Shown: positions 53,817 through 63,581 of the stretch, piece by piece
How the letters are laid out: each line of letters begins with the position of its first letter
Numbering within the stretch: the first letter of the stretch is position 1
From: Roseovarius arcticus
Lineage (GTDB): Bacteria; Pseudomonadota; Alphaproteobacteria; Rhodobacterales; Rhodobacteraceae
DNA: 64,000 nucleotides
NCBI RefSeq assembly: GCF_006125015.1
Contig: NZ_SZZN01000001.1
Span: 2,604,001 to 2,668,000 of the forward strand
Direction of reading: 5' to 3'
Translations under genes and position numbers: made by a program
The notes under the pieces: model-generated
What the model was told of the DNA's origin: nothing
Database searches by the model: none
Seen by the model: only the letters and a program-made list of their open reading frames with translations

Positions 53817-55607
53817 TCAGACGCCGCCGGTGAATTGCAGCTTGGCCAGACGCGCATAGAGGCCGCCTTCGTCCACCAGACTATCATGCGTGCCGGTCGC
53901 GACGATGCGCCCTTCCTCCATTACTATGATACGGTCCGCCTTCTTAACCGTCGCGAGCCGGTGCGCGACGATGATCGTCGTGCGCCCCTTGGCCAGGGTG
54001 TCGACAGCATCCTGCACCGCTCGCTCACTTTCAGCGTCCAGCGCGCTGGTCGCCTCGTCCAGTAGCAGCACGGGTGCGTCGCGAAGGATGGCACGCGCGA
54101 TAGCTATGCGCTGTTTCTGGCCGCCCGACAGCATGACACCGCGCTCGCCCACTTGGCTCGCATACCCCTCTGGCAGGGCCATGATGAAATCATGCGCAGC
54201 TGCAGTGCGCGCGGCCTGCTCGACCTCTGCGTCAGTGGCGTCCAAGCGTCCAAAGCGGATGTTTTCGCGCGCAGATGTGGCGAATATCACCGGATCTTGC
54301 GGCACCAGCGCCATAACCTTGCGGAAATCATCGCGCCGCATATCGCCCAGTGCCACACCGTCCAACAGTACGCGGCCCGCCACCGGATCGTAGAACCGTT
54401 GCAGCAGCTGGATCACCGTCGTCTTGCCCGCGCCCGACGGGCCCACCAGTGCGATAGTCTCTCCGGGTTGAATATGCAGATCGAAACTGTGCAGCGCGGG
54501 CACTTCGGGCCGCGCGGGATAGACGAAATCGACATTGTCGAACCGGATATCGCCAGTCACACGGCTGGGCAGCGCTTGCGGCTGCACCGGGTCCTGTACC
54601 GGATCATCGCTGCGCAGCAATTCGACCAAACGCTCGGTCGCGCCAGCAGCGCGCTGAAGCTCGCCCCAGATCTCGGACAGGGCGCCGACAGCACCCGCAA
54701 CCATCACCGAATAGATCACGAACTGGACCAGCGATCCCGCGCTCATCCCGCCGCCACGTACATCCCGCGCGCCGATCCAGAGAACGCAGACGACCCCGGT
54801 AAAGACGAGGAAGATCACGATCACTGTCATCAATGCCCGCACACGGATGCGCTGGCGTGCGGCGTCATAGCTCCGCTCGGTCGCGGCGCCGAAATCGGCG
54901 CGCGTCGCGGCCTCATGTGTGAACGCCTGCACGGCCTGAACGCTAAGCAGCGCCTCGGACGCCTTGCCCGAGCTTTCGGCGATCCAGTCCTGGTTCTCGC
55001 GGCTAAGGCGGCGCAATTTGCGGCCGAGCGTCAGGATAGGTACGATGATCAACGGCACGATCAGCAGGACCAACCCCGTCAGCTTGGGCGAGGTGGCCAG
55101 CATCAAAACGAGGCCACCAGCAAAGATCAGCGCATTTCGCAGCGCAATCGAGACGGAGGAGCTAATGACGCTGAGGATCAGGGTGGTATCGGTCGTGATC
55201 CGGCTGAGGACTTCGCCGGTCATGATGTTCTCAAAGAACACCGGGCTCATCCCGATCACGCGATCAAACACCGCGCGGCGAATGTCGGCGACCACACGCT
55301 CGCCCAGCTTGGTCACCAGCGCGTAGCGCAGGCCGGTGCCAATGGCCAAAAGCGCGGTAATCACCAGCGCGGCCATAAAATACTGGTCCAACACCGCACC
55401 ATTTTCAGCACCGAAGTTATCGATAACGCGGCGAACGGCCAGCGGCAGCGTCAGCGACACGCCCGCCGTCAACATTAGCGCGGCGATGGCGGCGGCCATC
55501 AGCGCCTTATAGGGCGCAAGGAAAGGGGTCAGCGCAGCAAGCGCGCCGATACGTTTGGAGGGATCGCGGTCGCGCATTTCTGCGGCGGTTGCACCGTTGC
55601 GGGCCAT
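53817..55607 (-). CDS. MsbA-like ABC exporter (fused membrane and ATPase domains)
   Basis: 596 aa half-transporter. Six helices in the first 330 residues (MAAAIAALMLTAGVSLTLPL at the start), then Walker A GPSGAGKTTVI, LSGGQKQR, Walker B VLLLDEATSALD and the His loop IVAHRLATV. Homodimeric exporter of lipids or drugs; too distant to assign lipid A flipping with certainty. Confidence 0.88.
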   Translation of the reverse strand: MARNGATAAEMRDRDPSKRIGALAALTPFLAPYKALMAAAIAALMLTAGVSLTLPLAVRRVIDNFGAENGAVLDQYFMAALVITALLAIGTGLRYALVTKLGERVVADIRRAVFDRVIGMSPVFFENIMTGEVLSRITTDTTLILSVISSSVSIALRNALIFAGGLVLMLATSPKLTGLVLLIVPLIIVPILTLGRKLRRLSRENQDWIAESSGKASEALLSVQAVQAFTHEAATRADFGAATERSYDAARQRIRVRALMTVIVIFLVFTGVVCVLWIGARDVRGGGMSAGSLVQFVIYSVMVAGAVGALSEIWGELQRAAGATERLVELLRSDDPVQDPVQPQALPSRVTGDIRFDNVDFVYPARPEVPALHSFDLHIQPGETIALVGPSGAGKTTVIQLLQRFYDPVAGRVLLDGVALGDMRRDDFRKVMALVPQDPVIFATSARENIRFGRLDATDAEVEQAARTAAAHDFIMALPEGYASQVGERGVMLSGGQKQRIAIARAILRDAPVLLLDEATSALDAESERAVQDAVDTLAKGRTTIIVAHRLATVKKADRIIVMEEGRIVATGTHDSLVDEGGLYARLAKLQFTGGV

Positions 55608-55703
55608 GATACGCTCCTGTCGCGGGGGGATTGGATTGCGGCCTGTTCTTGGCCCTGCGGCAGCGTAGGGTCAAGCAACCAATCGCCGCAGTGCGGCCCG
55701 CTG

Positions 55704-56864
55704 TTACTCAGCCTCGGTACGCTCGGCCTCGATCTGGCGCCACTTGGCGACGTTGGCGTTGTGCTGTTCCAGCGTTTCGGCAAAGGCGTGCCCGCCGCTT
55801 CCATCGGCGACGAAGAATACAAAATCCGTTGCCGCCGGGTCTACCGCCGCCTCAATGCTGGCACGGCCCGGATTGGCAATCGGCGTAGGCGGCAGCCCCT
55901 CGATCACATAGGTATTCCAGGCTGTCGCGGCACGCAGCTCACTGGCGCGTAGACCGCGGCCCAGAACGCCTTTACCCTCGGTGATGCCATAGATCACGGT
56001 CGGGTCGGTCTGAAGGCGCATGCCGCGCTTTAGCCGATTCTCGAATACGGACGCCACTTGGCGGCGCTCATCCGGCAGGCCGGTCTCTTTCTCGATGATC
56101 GAGGCCAAGACCAGCATTTCCTGCTCATTCTCCAGCGGCAAGCCATCGACGCGGCTGGCCCATGCAGCGGCGACCAGCACCTCTTGGGCGTCGGTCATGC
56201 GCGCGATCACGCTGGCGCGGGTGTCGCCCTTGACCACCTCATAGCTGTCGGGTGCGAGTGTGCCCTCGGCAGGTATCTCGGCCACATCACCGTCTAGCAC
56301 GTCGATGGATTTCATCGCCTCAACGATCTGCCAGCTTGTCGTACCCTCGGCGATCGCCACGCGGTAGCGGGTGTCAGCCTGCGCGCTTACCTCGGCAAAG
56401 ATCGCTGGAGCTTCTTCTTCGCTTGCGGGGTCAAAGGCGGCCTTTTCGACATAGCGGTTAGATTCCAGATCCAGCTCGCGCACCTCAATCTCGTTGCTGT
56501 TCACGCCGATGCGGTACACGACTTCGGTGCCGCAGGTGCTGGCCCCACCGCGCGTGATTATGCGCGTAATCTCGGACATGGTCGCGTGCTCGGGGATCAG
56601 CCAGCTGCCGGCTTTCAGATCGCCGGACTTGCCTGCGTAATCTGCACCGATGCGAAAAATCATCGGGCTGGTGATCGCGCCCTGATCGGCCAGCCGGGCA
56701 GATGTGGCACGCATGGATGATCCGCGATCGACCCGCAGACAGATCGGCGCGGTGGCCGGGCCTTCGGCCTTATAGGTGTTCTGACCCCAGACGATCACAC
56801 CGCCAAAGAGGAACGCGACCACGACCAGAAAGCTGATCGCGCTGGATGTAATGTTACGCCACAT
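55704..56864 (-). CDS. mltG: Endolytic murein transglycosylase MltG
   Basis: 386 aa from ATG 56864 (MWRNITSSAISFLVVVAFLF), an N-terminal anchor helix, a LysM-like region, then the YceG domain with ASIIEKETGLPDERRQVASV (catalytic Glu) and LQTDPTVIYGIT. It cleaves nascent glycan strands at the inner membrane. Its start overlaps the fabF stop by one base (TAATG). Confidence 0.95.
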   Translation of the reverse strand: MWRNITSSAISFLVVVAFLFGGVIVWGQNTYKAEGPATAPICLRVDRGSSMRATSARLADQGAITSPMIFRIGADYAGKSGDLKAGSWLIPEHATMSEITRIITRGGASTCGTEVVYRIGVNSNEIEVRELDLESNRYVEKAAFDPASEEEAPAIFAEVSAQADTRYRVAIAEGTTSWQIVEAMKSIDVLDGDVAEIPAEGTLAPDSYEVVKGDTRASVIARMTDAQEVLVAAAWASRVDGLPLENEQEMLVLASIIEKETGLPDERRQVASVFENRLKRGMRLQTDPTVIYGITEGKGVLGRGLRASELRAATAWNTYVIEGLPPTPIANPGRASIEAAVDPAATDFVFFVADGSGGHAFAETLEQHNANVAKWRQIEAERTEAE

Positions 56865-58123
56865 TAGCGCACCGCGCCAAAGCAAACGCTGGCATTCGTG
56901 CCACCAAAGCCAAAGCTGTTAGACATGGCGAACTTCACTGACCGCTCAACCTTTTTGTGGGGGGCCAGGTCCAGAGGCGTCTCGACCGCCGGATTGTCCA
57001 GATTGATCGTCGGCGGCACCACCTGATCGCGGATCGCGAGGATCGAGAAGATGCTTTCGATAGCGCCCGCAGCCCCCAAAAGGTGCCCGGTCGCCGATTT
57101 GGTCGAACTCATCGTCGCTTTGCTAGCCGCGTCGCCCATCAGACGCTCAACCGCCTTCAGCTCGATCGTGTCGGCCATGGTCGAAGTGCCATGCGCATTG
57201 ATGTAGTCAATGTCGGATGCCACGATGCCCGCATGGCCCAGCGCCATTTTCATGGCGCGAAAGCCGCCATCGCCGTCCTCGGCGGGTGCGGTGATGTGAT
57301 GCGCGTCGCCCGACAGACCGTAGCCCAGAACCTCGGCGTATATCTTGGCGCCGCGCGCCTTGGCATGTTCGTACTCCTCCAGCACGACGATACCCGCGCC
57401 CTCGCCCATGACAAATCCGTCGCGGTCAACGTCATAGGGCCGGCTGGCAGCCTTGGGGTCATCCGCGCGCCTGGTGCTGAGCGCCTTGCACGCGTTAAAG
57501 CCCGCGATGCCGATCTCGCAAATTGCGGCCTCGGCGCCGCCCGCGATCATCACGTCGGCATCACCAAAGATGATCAGGCGCGCCGCGTCGCCGATGGCAT
57601 GCGCGCCAGACGAACACGCGGTAACGACCGAATGATTCGGCCCCTTAAAGCCATAGCGGATGCCCACTTGGCCACTGATGAGATTGATCAGTGCACCCGG
57701 AATAAAGAAAGGAGACACGCGCCGCGCCCCCTTGTCGCGTATGACCAGCGTTGTCTCTTCGATTGAGCGTAGACCGCCGATGCCAGACCCGATCATGACG
57801 CCGGTGCGCTGGCGCGCCTCCTCGTCCTGAGGCATCCAGCCGCTATCCTCGACCGCCTGCTGGGCCGCTGCCACACCGTAAAGGATGAAATCATCGACCT
57901 TGCGGCGCTCTTTGGGCTCCATAAAGTGGTCAGCGTTGAACGTGCCGTCCGTGCCATCGCCAAGTGGAACCTCGCAGGCATATTTAGTCAGCACTTGCGA
58001 CGGATCGAAGCGCGTGATCAGGCCCGCGCCCGATTGTCCGTCTAAAAGACGGCTCCAGCTTTCTTCGACGCCTGAGGCGAGCGGTGTGACCAGTCCTAGG
58101 CCTGTTACGACGACACGGCGCAT
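56864..58123 (-). CDS. fabF: Beta-ketoacyl-ACP synthase II
   Basis: 419 aa. Catalytic Cys 170 (VTACSSGAHAIGDA), His in INAHGTSTMADTIE and His in ATGHLLGAAGAIE. Elongates acyl-ACP chains. Downstream of the hisA-like gene, coupled to mltG. Confidence 0.97.
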   Translation of the reverse strand: MRRVVVTGLGLVTPLASGVEESWSRLLDGQSGAGLITRFDPSQVLTKYACEVPLGDGTDGTFNADHFMEPKERRKVDDFILYGVAAAQQAVEDSGWMPQDEEARQRTGVMIGSGIGGLRSIEETTLVIRDKGARRVSPFFIPGALINLISGQVGIRYGFKGPNHSVVTACSSGAHAIGDAARLIIFGDADVMIAGGAEAAICEIGIAGFNACKALSTRRADDPKAASRPYDVDRDGFVMGEGAGIVVLEEYEHAKARGAKIYAEVLGYGLSGDAHHITAPAEDGDGGFRAMKMALGHAGIVASDIDYINAHGTSTMADTIELKAVERLMGDAASKATMSSTKSATGHLLGAAGAIESIFSILAIRDQVVPPTINLDNPAVETPLDLAPHKKVERSVKFAMSNSFGFGGTNASVCFGAVR

Positions 58124-58224
58124 ATTGCTGCCCCTCTTCCACTAGTTCATTGGCGCTGCTCATACCCCGGCTTGGGGCCGGGGGGCAAGTGTACGCTGGC
58201 GGATACGGCAGCGCTACGCCAGCC

Positions 58225-58968
58225 TTATTGGAAGTCGGCGATAGGCTCATTCGGGGTACTAGCCAATGCAATCGCCTCGCCCAGATCAACGTCATGCGCC
58301 AACAGTGCGCGGCCAATCAGCGTGCCGGCAATGTTTGGCACGTACTTCAGACGTGCCACATCGTCGAGGCTGGCGACCGTGCCATGCGCAATGACGGGGT
58401 GCCGCGTAGCGGCGGCAAGTGCAGTTATGACGCTGAGGCTGGCATCACGCTGGTCGATATGCGCGTCCACATCGGTCACGATAATCCCGGCCAGCGGGTC
58501 GGTATCAAACGCCGCGATGAAGGTATCCGGCGCAAAGCTGGAGCGCTCGCGCCAGCCGTCGGTCACCACCGCGCCCTCATAGATATCCACTGCCAGGACA
58601 ATCTGGTCTGGATGAAACTTGGCCAATTCGCGCAGCAGATCGGGATTTCGTGCGGCCATAGTGCCGACCACGATACGGCCAGCGCCCCGGTCGATCCAGC
58701 CCGCCACCTGAGCTTCGGTGCGAAAGCCGCCGCCCAGTTGCACCGGAACACGTGCGGCGCGGATGATCTGTTCGACCAGTTCGTTATTATCGCCATCGCC
58801 GCGCAGCCCGTTGATATCTGTGACGTGCATCCACTCTGCGCCCGCATCCGCAAAGCTGCGTGCTGTCTCGACCGGATCGACGTGCCACAGCACAGGCTCG
58901 TCCAGCCGCCCGCGCGTCAGCGAGACGCATTTGCCGTCCAGAATTTCGAGAGTGGGATAGATAATCAT
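58225..58968 (-). CDS. HisA-like TIM-barrel protein within the fatty-acid cluster
   Basis: 247 aa, full HisA length, with the duplicated phosphate loops: LGGGFRTEAQVAGWIDRGAG and GTVASLDDVARLKYVP. The first catalytic position, normally Asp in PAIDLKDGKCVRL, is Glu here (PTLEILDGKCVSL); the second, Asp in VLAVDIYEG, is kept. It lies between acpP and fabF rather than with his genes. Either a HisA with altered base or a paralogue of unrelated function; I would not name it hisA. Confidence 0.75.
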   Translation of the reverse strand: MIIYPTLEILDGKCVSLTRGRLDEPVLWHVDPVETARSFADAGAEWMHVTDINGLRGDGDNNELVEQIIRAARVPVQLGGGFRTEAQVAGWIDRGAGRIVVGTMAARNPDLLRELAKFHPDQIVLAVDIYEGAVVTDGWRERSSFAPDTFIAAFDTDPLAGIIVTDVDAHIDQRDASLSVITALAAATRHPVIAHGTVASLDDVARLKYVPNIAGTLIGRALLAHDVDLGEAIALASTPNEPIADFQ

Positions 58969-59106
58969 AGCAAAGATTCCCCGTTATTGCGCACCCCCGT
59001 CATAGGGAGACGCGGCCATTCTTGCACAGAATGGACCTGTAAGGGGATTACAAATCGGCAATTGCTGCGCCGTTCGCGGCGTGGGGGGGGGGCCGCGCCC
59101 GCATAC

Positions 59107-59138
59107 GAAAAAGCCCCCGCCGCTAGGGCGAGGGCTTG
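59107..59138 (-). terminator. Rho-independent terminator after acpP
   Basis: On the minus strand AAGCCCTCGCC-CTAG-CGGCGGGGGCTTTTTC: GC stem followed by a T-run, 35 bases after the acpP stop. Confidence 0.9.
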
Positions 59139-59172
59139 GACCAAGACCAGTGCAGCCGCAGCTGCGCGTGGC

Positions 59173-59406
59173 TTAGGACGCTTCTTTGATGAACTTAACC
59201 GCATCGCCGAAGGTCTGGATGTTCTCGGCGGCGTCGTCTGGAATCTCGATGCCGAACTCTTCTTCGAACGCCATGACCAGCTCGACCGTGTCGAGGCTGT
59301 CGGCGCCCAGATCGTCAATGAACGAGGCGTTCTCGACAACCTTGTCCTCTTCGACGCCCAGATGCTCTACGACGATCTTCTTAACGCGGTCTGCGATATC
59401 GCTCAT
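59173..59406 (-). CDS. acpP: Acyl carrier protein
   Basis: 77 aa from ATG 59406. Phosphopantetheine Ser 37 in [13 protein letters not shown]; very acidic and helical as expected. It would be the acyl donor carrier for fabF/fabG and also for the FeeM-like synthase at 1834. Confidence 0.98.
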   Translation of the reverse strand: MSDIADRVKKIVVEHLGVEEDKVVENASFIDDLGADSLDTVELVMAFEEEFGIEIPDDAAENIQTFGDAVKFIKEAS

Positions 59407-59682
59407 GACATAATCCCTATTCTTCGTTGGGCGCCTGTGCCCGATTGTGCCCCCGCACGTGTGGCGGGTAGCGGCCTGATTGGTGCCCCGAAGGGCGTTA
59501 ACTAAATGCCCAGCTAGGGGCAATCGTGCCGGGCCGCAACGCGCGGCCGCCAGCAAATCTGCGCCGCCTATAGCATATGGCGGCGCATTGGCAAATGATT
59601 TACCTGCCCACAGCCTGAGCGGCAAATCGCTGAGCCGCAAGGGCAAATCGCGCCTCTTGCGCGGCGAAATGCGCCGGCAGCC

Positions 59683-60420
59683 CTACAGCATCGCCATGCC
59701 GCCATTCACATGCAGCGTCGCACCGGTAACATAGCCTGCCTCGGTGCTGGCCAAGTAGAGGACCGCCGCCGCGACCTCATCCGCCTCGCCCATGCGGGCG
59801 GCGGGGATCTGGCCGTTGATCTTGGCCTTTTGGTCGTCAGTCAGCCCGTCTGTCATGGGCGTAGCGATAAACCCGGGCGCGACCGCGTTAGCCGTTATAC
59901 CCCGGCTGGCGACCTCGTAGGCAATAGATTTTGTCAGGCCGATAACTCCGGCCTTGGACGCGGCATAATTGGCTTGGCCGGGATTTCCGGTGGACCCGAC
60001 GATCGAACTGATGTTGACGATCCGCCCCCAGCGCGCCTTCATCATCGGGCGCATCACGGCGCGGCAGAGGCGCATGGTGCTGGTCAGGTTGACGTCCAGA
60101 ACGTCCTGCCAATCCTCATCCGACATACGCATGAACAACTGATCGCGCGTGATTCCTGCGTTATTGACGAGGATGTCCAGGCCGCCCATCGCTTCTATTG
60201 CTTGCTTCGGCAGTGCCTCAACGGCGTCTTTGTCGCTGAGGTTGCAAGGCAGGACGTGCGCCCGCTCGCCCAGTTCTTTGGCCAAAGCCTCCAGCGGCTC
60301 TGTCCGCGTGCCGCTCAGGCCCACGGTCGCGCCAGCGCCATGCAGCGCGCGCGCAATCGCGCCGCCGATGCCGCCTGATGCGCCAGTGACCAGCGCCTTC
60401 TTTCCCGTCAGATCGAACAT
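59683..60420 (-). CDS. fabG: 3-oxoacyl-ACP reductase
   Basis: 245 aa short-chain dehydrogenase: TGASGGIGGAIAR cofactor site, NNAG, Ser 138/139, Tyr 152 and Lys 156 (YAASKAG). Reduces 3-oxoacyl-ACP with NADPH. Starts 34 bases after fabD. Confidence 0.97.
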   Translation of the reverse strand: MFDLTGKKALVTGASGGIGGAIARALHGAGATVGLSGTRTEPLEALAKELGERAHVLPCNLSDKDAVEALPKQAIEAMGGLDILVNNAGITRDQLFMRMSDEDWQDVLDVNLTSTMRLCRAVMRPMMKARWGRIVNISSIVGSTGNPGQANYAASKAGVIGLTKSIAYEVASRGITANAVAPGFIATPMTDGLTDDQKAKINGQIPAARMGEADEVAAAVLYLASTEAGYVTGATLHVNGGMAML

Positions 60421-60453
60421 GTCGAAATCCCTTTTCCTGTCATTTGTCTGGCG

Positions 60454-61395
60454 TCAGCCTTGCAGCGCGGCGGCGGCCGCCACGACATCCTCAGGTGCGC
60501 CGATATTGCGCACCGCGATATCCCGCTCAATCCGGCGAACCATACCTGACAGCGCTTTGCCTGCGCCGATTTCCCACGTCTCGGTCACGCCGTGCTGCGC
60601 CATGTAGCCAACACTTTCGCGCCAGCGCACCGATCCGGTGACCTGTTCGACCAGCAGCGCGCGGATAGTATCCGGATCGCTTACCGCCTCTGCGCGCACG
60701 TTGGCAATCAGCGGCACGGAGGGCGCCTCCATCGGGACCTCGTCCAGCGCGGCGCGCATCACCTCGGCGGCGGGTTGCATCAGGGCACAGTGAAACGGTG
60801 CGCTGACCGGCAACAGCATGGCGCGCTTGGCGCCCCGCTCCTTGGCCAGAACGACGGCACGCTCGACCGCCGCCAGATGCCCAGATACGACCACTTGGCC
60901 GGGATCATTGTCGTTGGCGGCCTGGCAAACCTCGCCCTCTGCGGCGTCATTAGCCACGGCTGTCACCGCCTCAAAGTCGAGGCCGAGTATCGCGGCCATC
61001 GCGCCCACGCCCACAGGCACGGCCTGCTGCATCGCGCGGCCCCGGATGCGCAACAGTCGCGCGGTGTCGGCGATGCTGAGTGCGCCTGCTGCGGCCAGCG
61101 CCGAGTACTCGCCCAGCGAGTGACCCGCGACAAAGGCGGCGGCGTCCAGCGTGACCCCTTCGGCCTCCAGCGCGCGCAGGGCGGCCAGCGATGTGGCCAT
61201 CAGCGCTGGCTGCGCGTTTTGCGTCAGGGTCAGCGTGTCTTGCTGCCCCTCCCAGATCAGCGCCGACAGCGCCTCTCCCAGCGCATCGTCGACTTCGTCG
61301 AAGACCGCGCGCGCGGCTGGGTATGCCTCGGCCAAGGCTTTGCCCATGCCGATGGTCTGTGCACCCTGCCCCGGAAAAATAAATGCTCGGCTCAT
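60454..61395 (-). CDS. fabD: Malonyl-CoA:ACP transacylase
   Basis: 313 aa from ATG 61395 (MSRAFIFPGQGAQTIGMGK); the upstream open frame is a shadow. Active-site Ser 93 in GHSLGEYSALAAAG and the late APFHCALMQPA. First gene of the fabD-fabG unit; divergent from the b561-YceI gene. Confidence 0.97.
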   Translation of the reverse strand: MSRAFIFPGQGAQTIGMGKALAEAYPAARAVFDEVDDALGEALSALIWEGQQDTLTLTQNAQPALMATSLAALRALEAEGVTLDAAAFVAGHSLGEYSALAAAGALSIADTARLLRIRGRAMQQAVPVGVGAMAAILGLDFEAVTAVANDAAEGEVCQAANDNDPGQVVVSGHLAAVERAVVLAKERGAKRAMLLPVSAPFHCALMQPAAEVMRAALDEVPMEAPSVPLIANVRAEAVSDPDTIRALLVEQVTGSVRWRESVGYMAQHGVTETWEIGAGKALSGMVRRIERDIAVRNIGAPEDVVAAAAALQG

Positions 61396-61558
61396 GCCCG
61401 CTCTCCCTCGTCTTGATGCGAGACGGATAACGCGCAGCGAGGCGCGAGGCAATGGCGCAGGGCGCATGTGCGCAGGCATGGGATTGCCGGCGGGGCGCGA
61501 TGCGTTACTCTTCGGAGAGGCGTTATTGGCGCCATACAACCATAAGAAGGACACGTTC

Positions 61559-62788
61559 ATGCATCTCGGCAATACCCGCACCAGCTATGGCACGGTCACC
61601 AAGACGTTTCACTGGACCATCGCGTTGATGATTGCTTCGATGTTTGTGCTGGGCTGGATCGCCACCACATTGGCGGAATGGATCGAGGCGCCTGACATCG
61701 CCACCACCGACGCGACCATCACACTTGCCAAGGTACTGTTTTCTATACACAAGACGATGGGAGTCACGATCTTTGCGCTGGCAATCCTGCGCATCGCCTG
61801 GGCCATCTCGCAGCCCAAGCCGGGCTTGCTGAACGGCGATAAATGGCTGGAATCGCGGCTGGCCGAGACAGTGCATTGGCTGCTTTACGGCTCGCTGGTT
61901 CTGGTCCCGCTCAGTGGCTGGGTGGATCACGCAGCGACGACCGGATACGCTCCGATCTGGTGGCCTCTGGGTCAGGGTCTGCCCTTTGTACCCAAGGATC
62001 CGGGCGTGGCCGAGATCGCAGGCGCGCTGCATGTCATCCTGCAATGGGTGCTGCTGGTCGCAATCACCCTGCACGTCGCGGGGGCGGCGAAACATCATTT
62101 GATCGACCGCGACGCGACCCTGCGCCGCATGCTGCCCGGCAAGCAGACCGCCCTGCCGACGGCACAGCAGCCGGGTCATGCGCTACCGGTCGTAGCGGCG
62201 CTGGCGATTTGGGGCGCGGCGCTGGGTTTGGGGGCATGGGCCGGCTGGCTGACCCCGGAGGCGCGTGCAGACACCGAGGCATTGGCCGAGGTTGTCAGCG
62301 GCTGGCGCGTCGAGGACGGCGCGCTGAACATCACTATCATTCAAAACGGATCAGAGGTCACCGGCAGCTTTGACGACTGGACAGCAGACATCACCTATGA
62401 CGAGACGCCGGACGCAAGCGGCGTTAATGGTGCGGTCACAGTCACAGTCTCGATCCCGTCGCTGACGCTAGGAACGGTCACCGCGCAGGCGATGGGCGCA
62501 GACTATTTTGCCGCCGAGCAGTGGCCGACAGCGACTTTTCAGGCGAATCTGGTAACATCCGGCGCGGGCCTGATTGCTGACGGAACTCTTGGTATCCGTG
62601 ACCAGACAGTTCCTGTGCAAATACCAGTGGAGCTGAGCATCAACGGCGACACCGCCAATGCGGCAGGGCAGCTAACGGTCAATCGGCTGGATTACGGCAT
62701 CGGGACCAGCACACAGGACGAAGGATCGCTTGCCTTCGATGTGCAGATCGATTGGAGCCTCACAGCCACCCGCGCGGCTGGCGAGTAG
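61559..62788 (+). CDS. Cytochrome b561-type domain fused to a YceI-like domain
   Basis: 409 aa from ATG 61559 after AGAAGG. The first about 180 residues are a four-helix cytochrome b561 domain with heme-binding histidines (FHWTIALMI, HKTMGV, HWLLYGSLV and LHVAGAAKHHL). A further helix (LAIWGAALGLGAWAGWL) leads to an about 190-residue YceI-like lipocalin domain. YceI proteins bind isoprenoid quinones or lipids; the fusion suggests electron transfer to a bound quinone on the periplasmic side. Unusual architecture but clean single ORF. Confidence 0.85.
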   Translation: MHLGNTRTSYGTVTKTFHWTIALMIASMFVLGWIATTLAEWIEAPDIATTDATITLAKVLFSIHKTMGVTIFALAILRIAWAISQPKPGLLNGDKWLESRLAETVHWLLYGSLVLVPLSGWVDHAATTGYAPIWWPLGQGLPFVPKDPGVAEIAGALHVILQWVLLVAITLHVAGAAKHHLIDRDATLRRMLPGKQTALPTAQQPGHALPVVAALAIWGAALGLGAWAGWLTPEARADTEALAEVVSGWRVEDGALNITIIQNGSEVTGSFDDWTADITYDETPDASGVNGAVTVTVSIPSLTLGTVTAQAMGADYFAAEQWPTATFQANLVTSGAGLIADGTLGIRDQTVPVQIPVELSINGDTANAAGQLTVNRLDYGIGTSTQDEGSLAFDVQIDWSLTATRAAGE

Positions 62789-62799
62789 CCTAAGAAAAT

Positions 62800-62827
62800 G
62801 CCCGCGCCCCTTTCAAAGGACGCGGGC
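62800..62827. terminator. Bidirectional hairpin between converging genes
   Basis: GCCCGCG and CGCGGGC around a CCCTTTCAAAGGA centre that also pairs (CCTTTCAAAGG), between the b561-YceI and yceI stops. Confidence 0.75.
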
Positions 62828-62854
62828 TCAATAGCTCTGCTATCAGGTGCGGAG

Positions 62855-63427
62855 TTACTCAGCCTTGCCAGCCTCGATCGAGATCTCGACATCCAGCTCA
62901 TCGCTGATGTTAGGCGCAAAGGCGCCAACGCCGAAATCGGAGCGTTTGATGGTTGTCTCGGCATCAAAGCCCAGCCAATCCTTGCCAGCCATCGGGTGTT
63001 GGCCGTGCTGATTCAGTTCTGCCTCCAACTGTACCGATTTAGTGATGCCGTTCATGGTCAGATCGCCGGTGATGATTGCCTCGTCGTCGCCCGTCACCTC
63101 AATGGCGGTCGACTTGAAATTAATCATATCGCCATCCTTGGCGTCGAAAAAATCAGGGCCCATCAGATGCTCAAACCGCTTTTCCCAGCCGGTGTAGAAT
63201 GATGCCAGCGGGATCGACACGTCCACCGATGATGCGGCGGGATCGTCGGCGTCGAACATGATCTCGCCTTCCCAGCCAGCCAACATGTTGTGGGTCGTGG
63301 AATATCCCAGATGCTCGTAAGTGAACATCACTTGGCTATGGCTTGAATCCAGCGTGTACGCCTCGGGGGCGGCTACAGCGCCTGTTGCGGCCATGGTTAC
63401 TGCGGCTGCGATAAGTGCGGTTCTCAT
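62855..63427 (-). CDS. YceI-family periplasmic protein
   Basis: 190 aa from ATG 63427 (MRTALIAAAVTMAATGAVAA), a clear signal peptide, preceded by AGGAGACG. Lipocalin fold with YTLDSSHSQVMFTYEHLG and FKSTAIEVTGDDEAIITGDL, ending EISIEAGKAE. Likely binds a polyprenyl ligand. It converges on the b561-YceI fusion and may be its soluble partner. Confidence 0.92.
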   Translation of the reverse strand: MRTALIAAAVTMAATGAVAAPEAYTLDSSHSQVMFTYEHLGYSTTHNMLAGWEGEIMFDADDPAASSVDVSIPLASFYTGWEKRFEHLMGPDFFDAKDGDMINFKSTAIEVTGDDEAIITGDLTMNGITKSVQLEAELNQHGQHPMAGKDWLGFDAETTIKRSDFGVGAFAPNISDELDVEISIEAGKAE

Positions 63428-63581
63428 ACATCGTCTCCTGATTGTTGCGGTTACTGCGTAACAACCTACCGCAATCAGACGACAAGGCAATTGCGCACAA
63501 CTCAACACCTCGTGTGGAAACATACAGGGTGGCGGCTTCGCGCGCACCCAAGCCGAGAGACGCGACGATCGGCGCGCGCAG

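Noticed and set aside
54153..55478. 441-aa plus-strand ORF opposite the ABC exporter
   Set aside because: Shadow of a GC-rich gene; its composition (His, Arg, Gln runs) is not protein-like and the exporter on the other strand is certain.
58150..59505. 451-aa plus-strand ORF across the hisA-like and acpP genes
   Set aside because: Antisense shadow of two well-conserved genes; it also spans a terminator.
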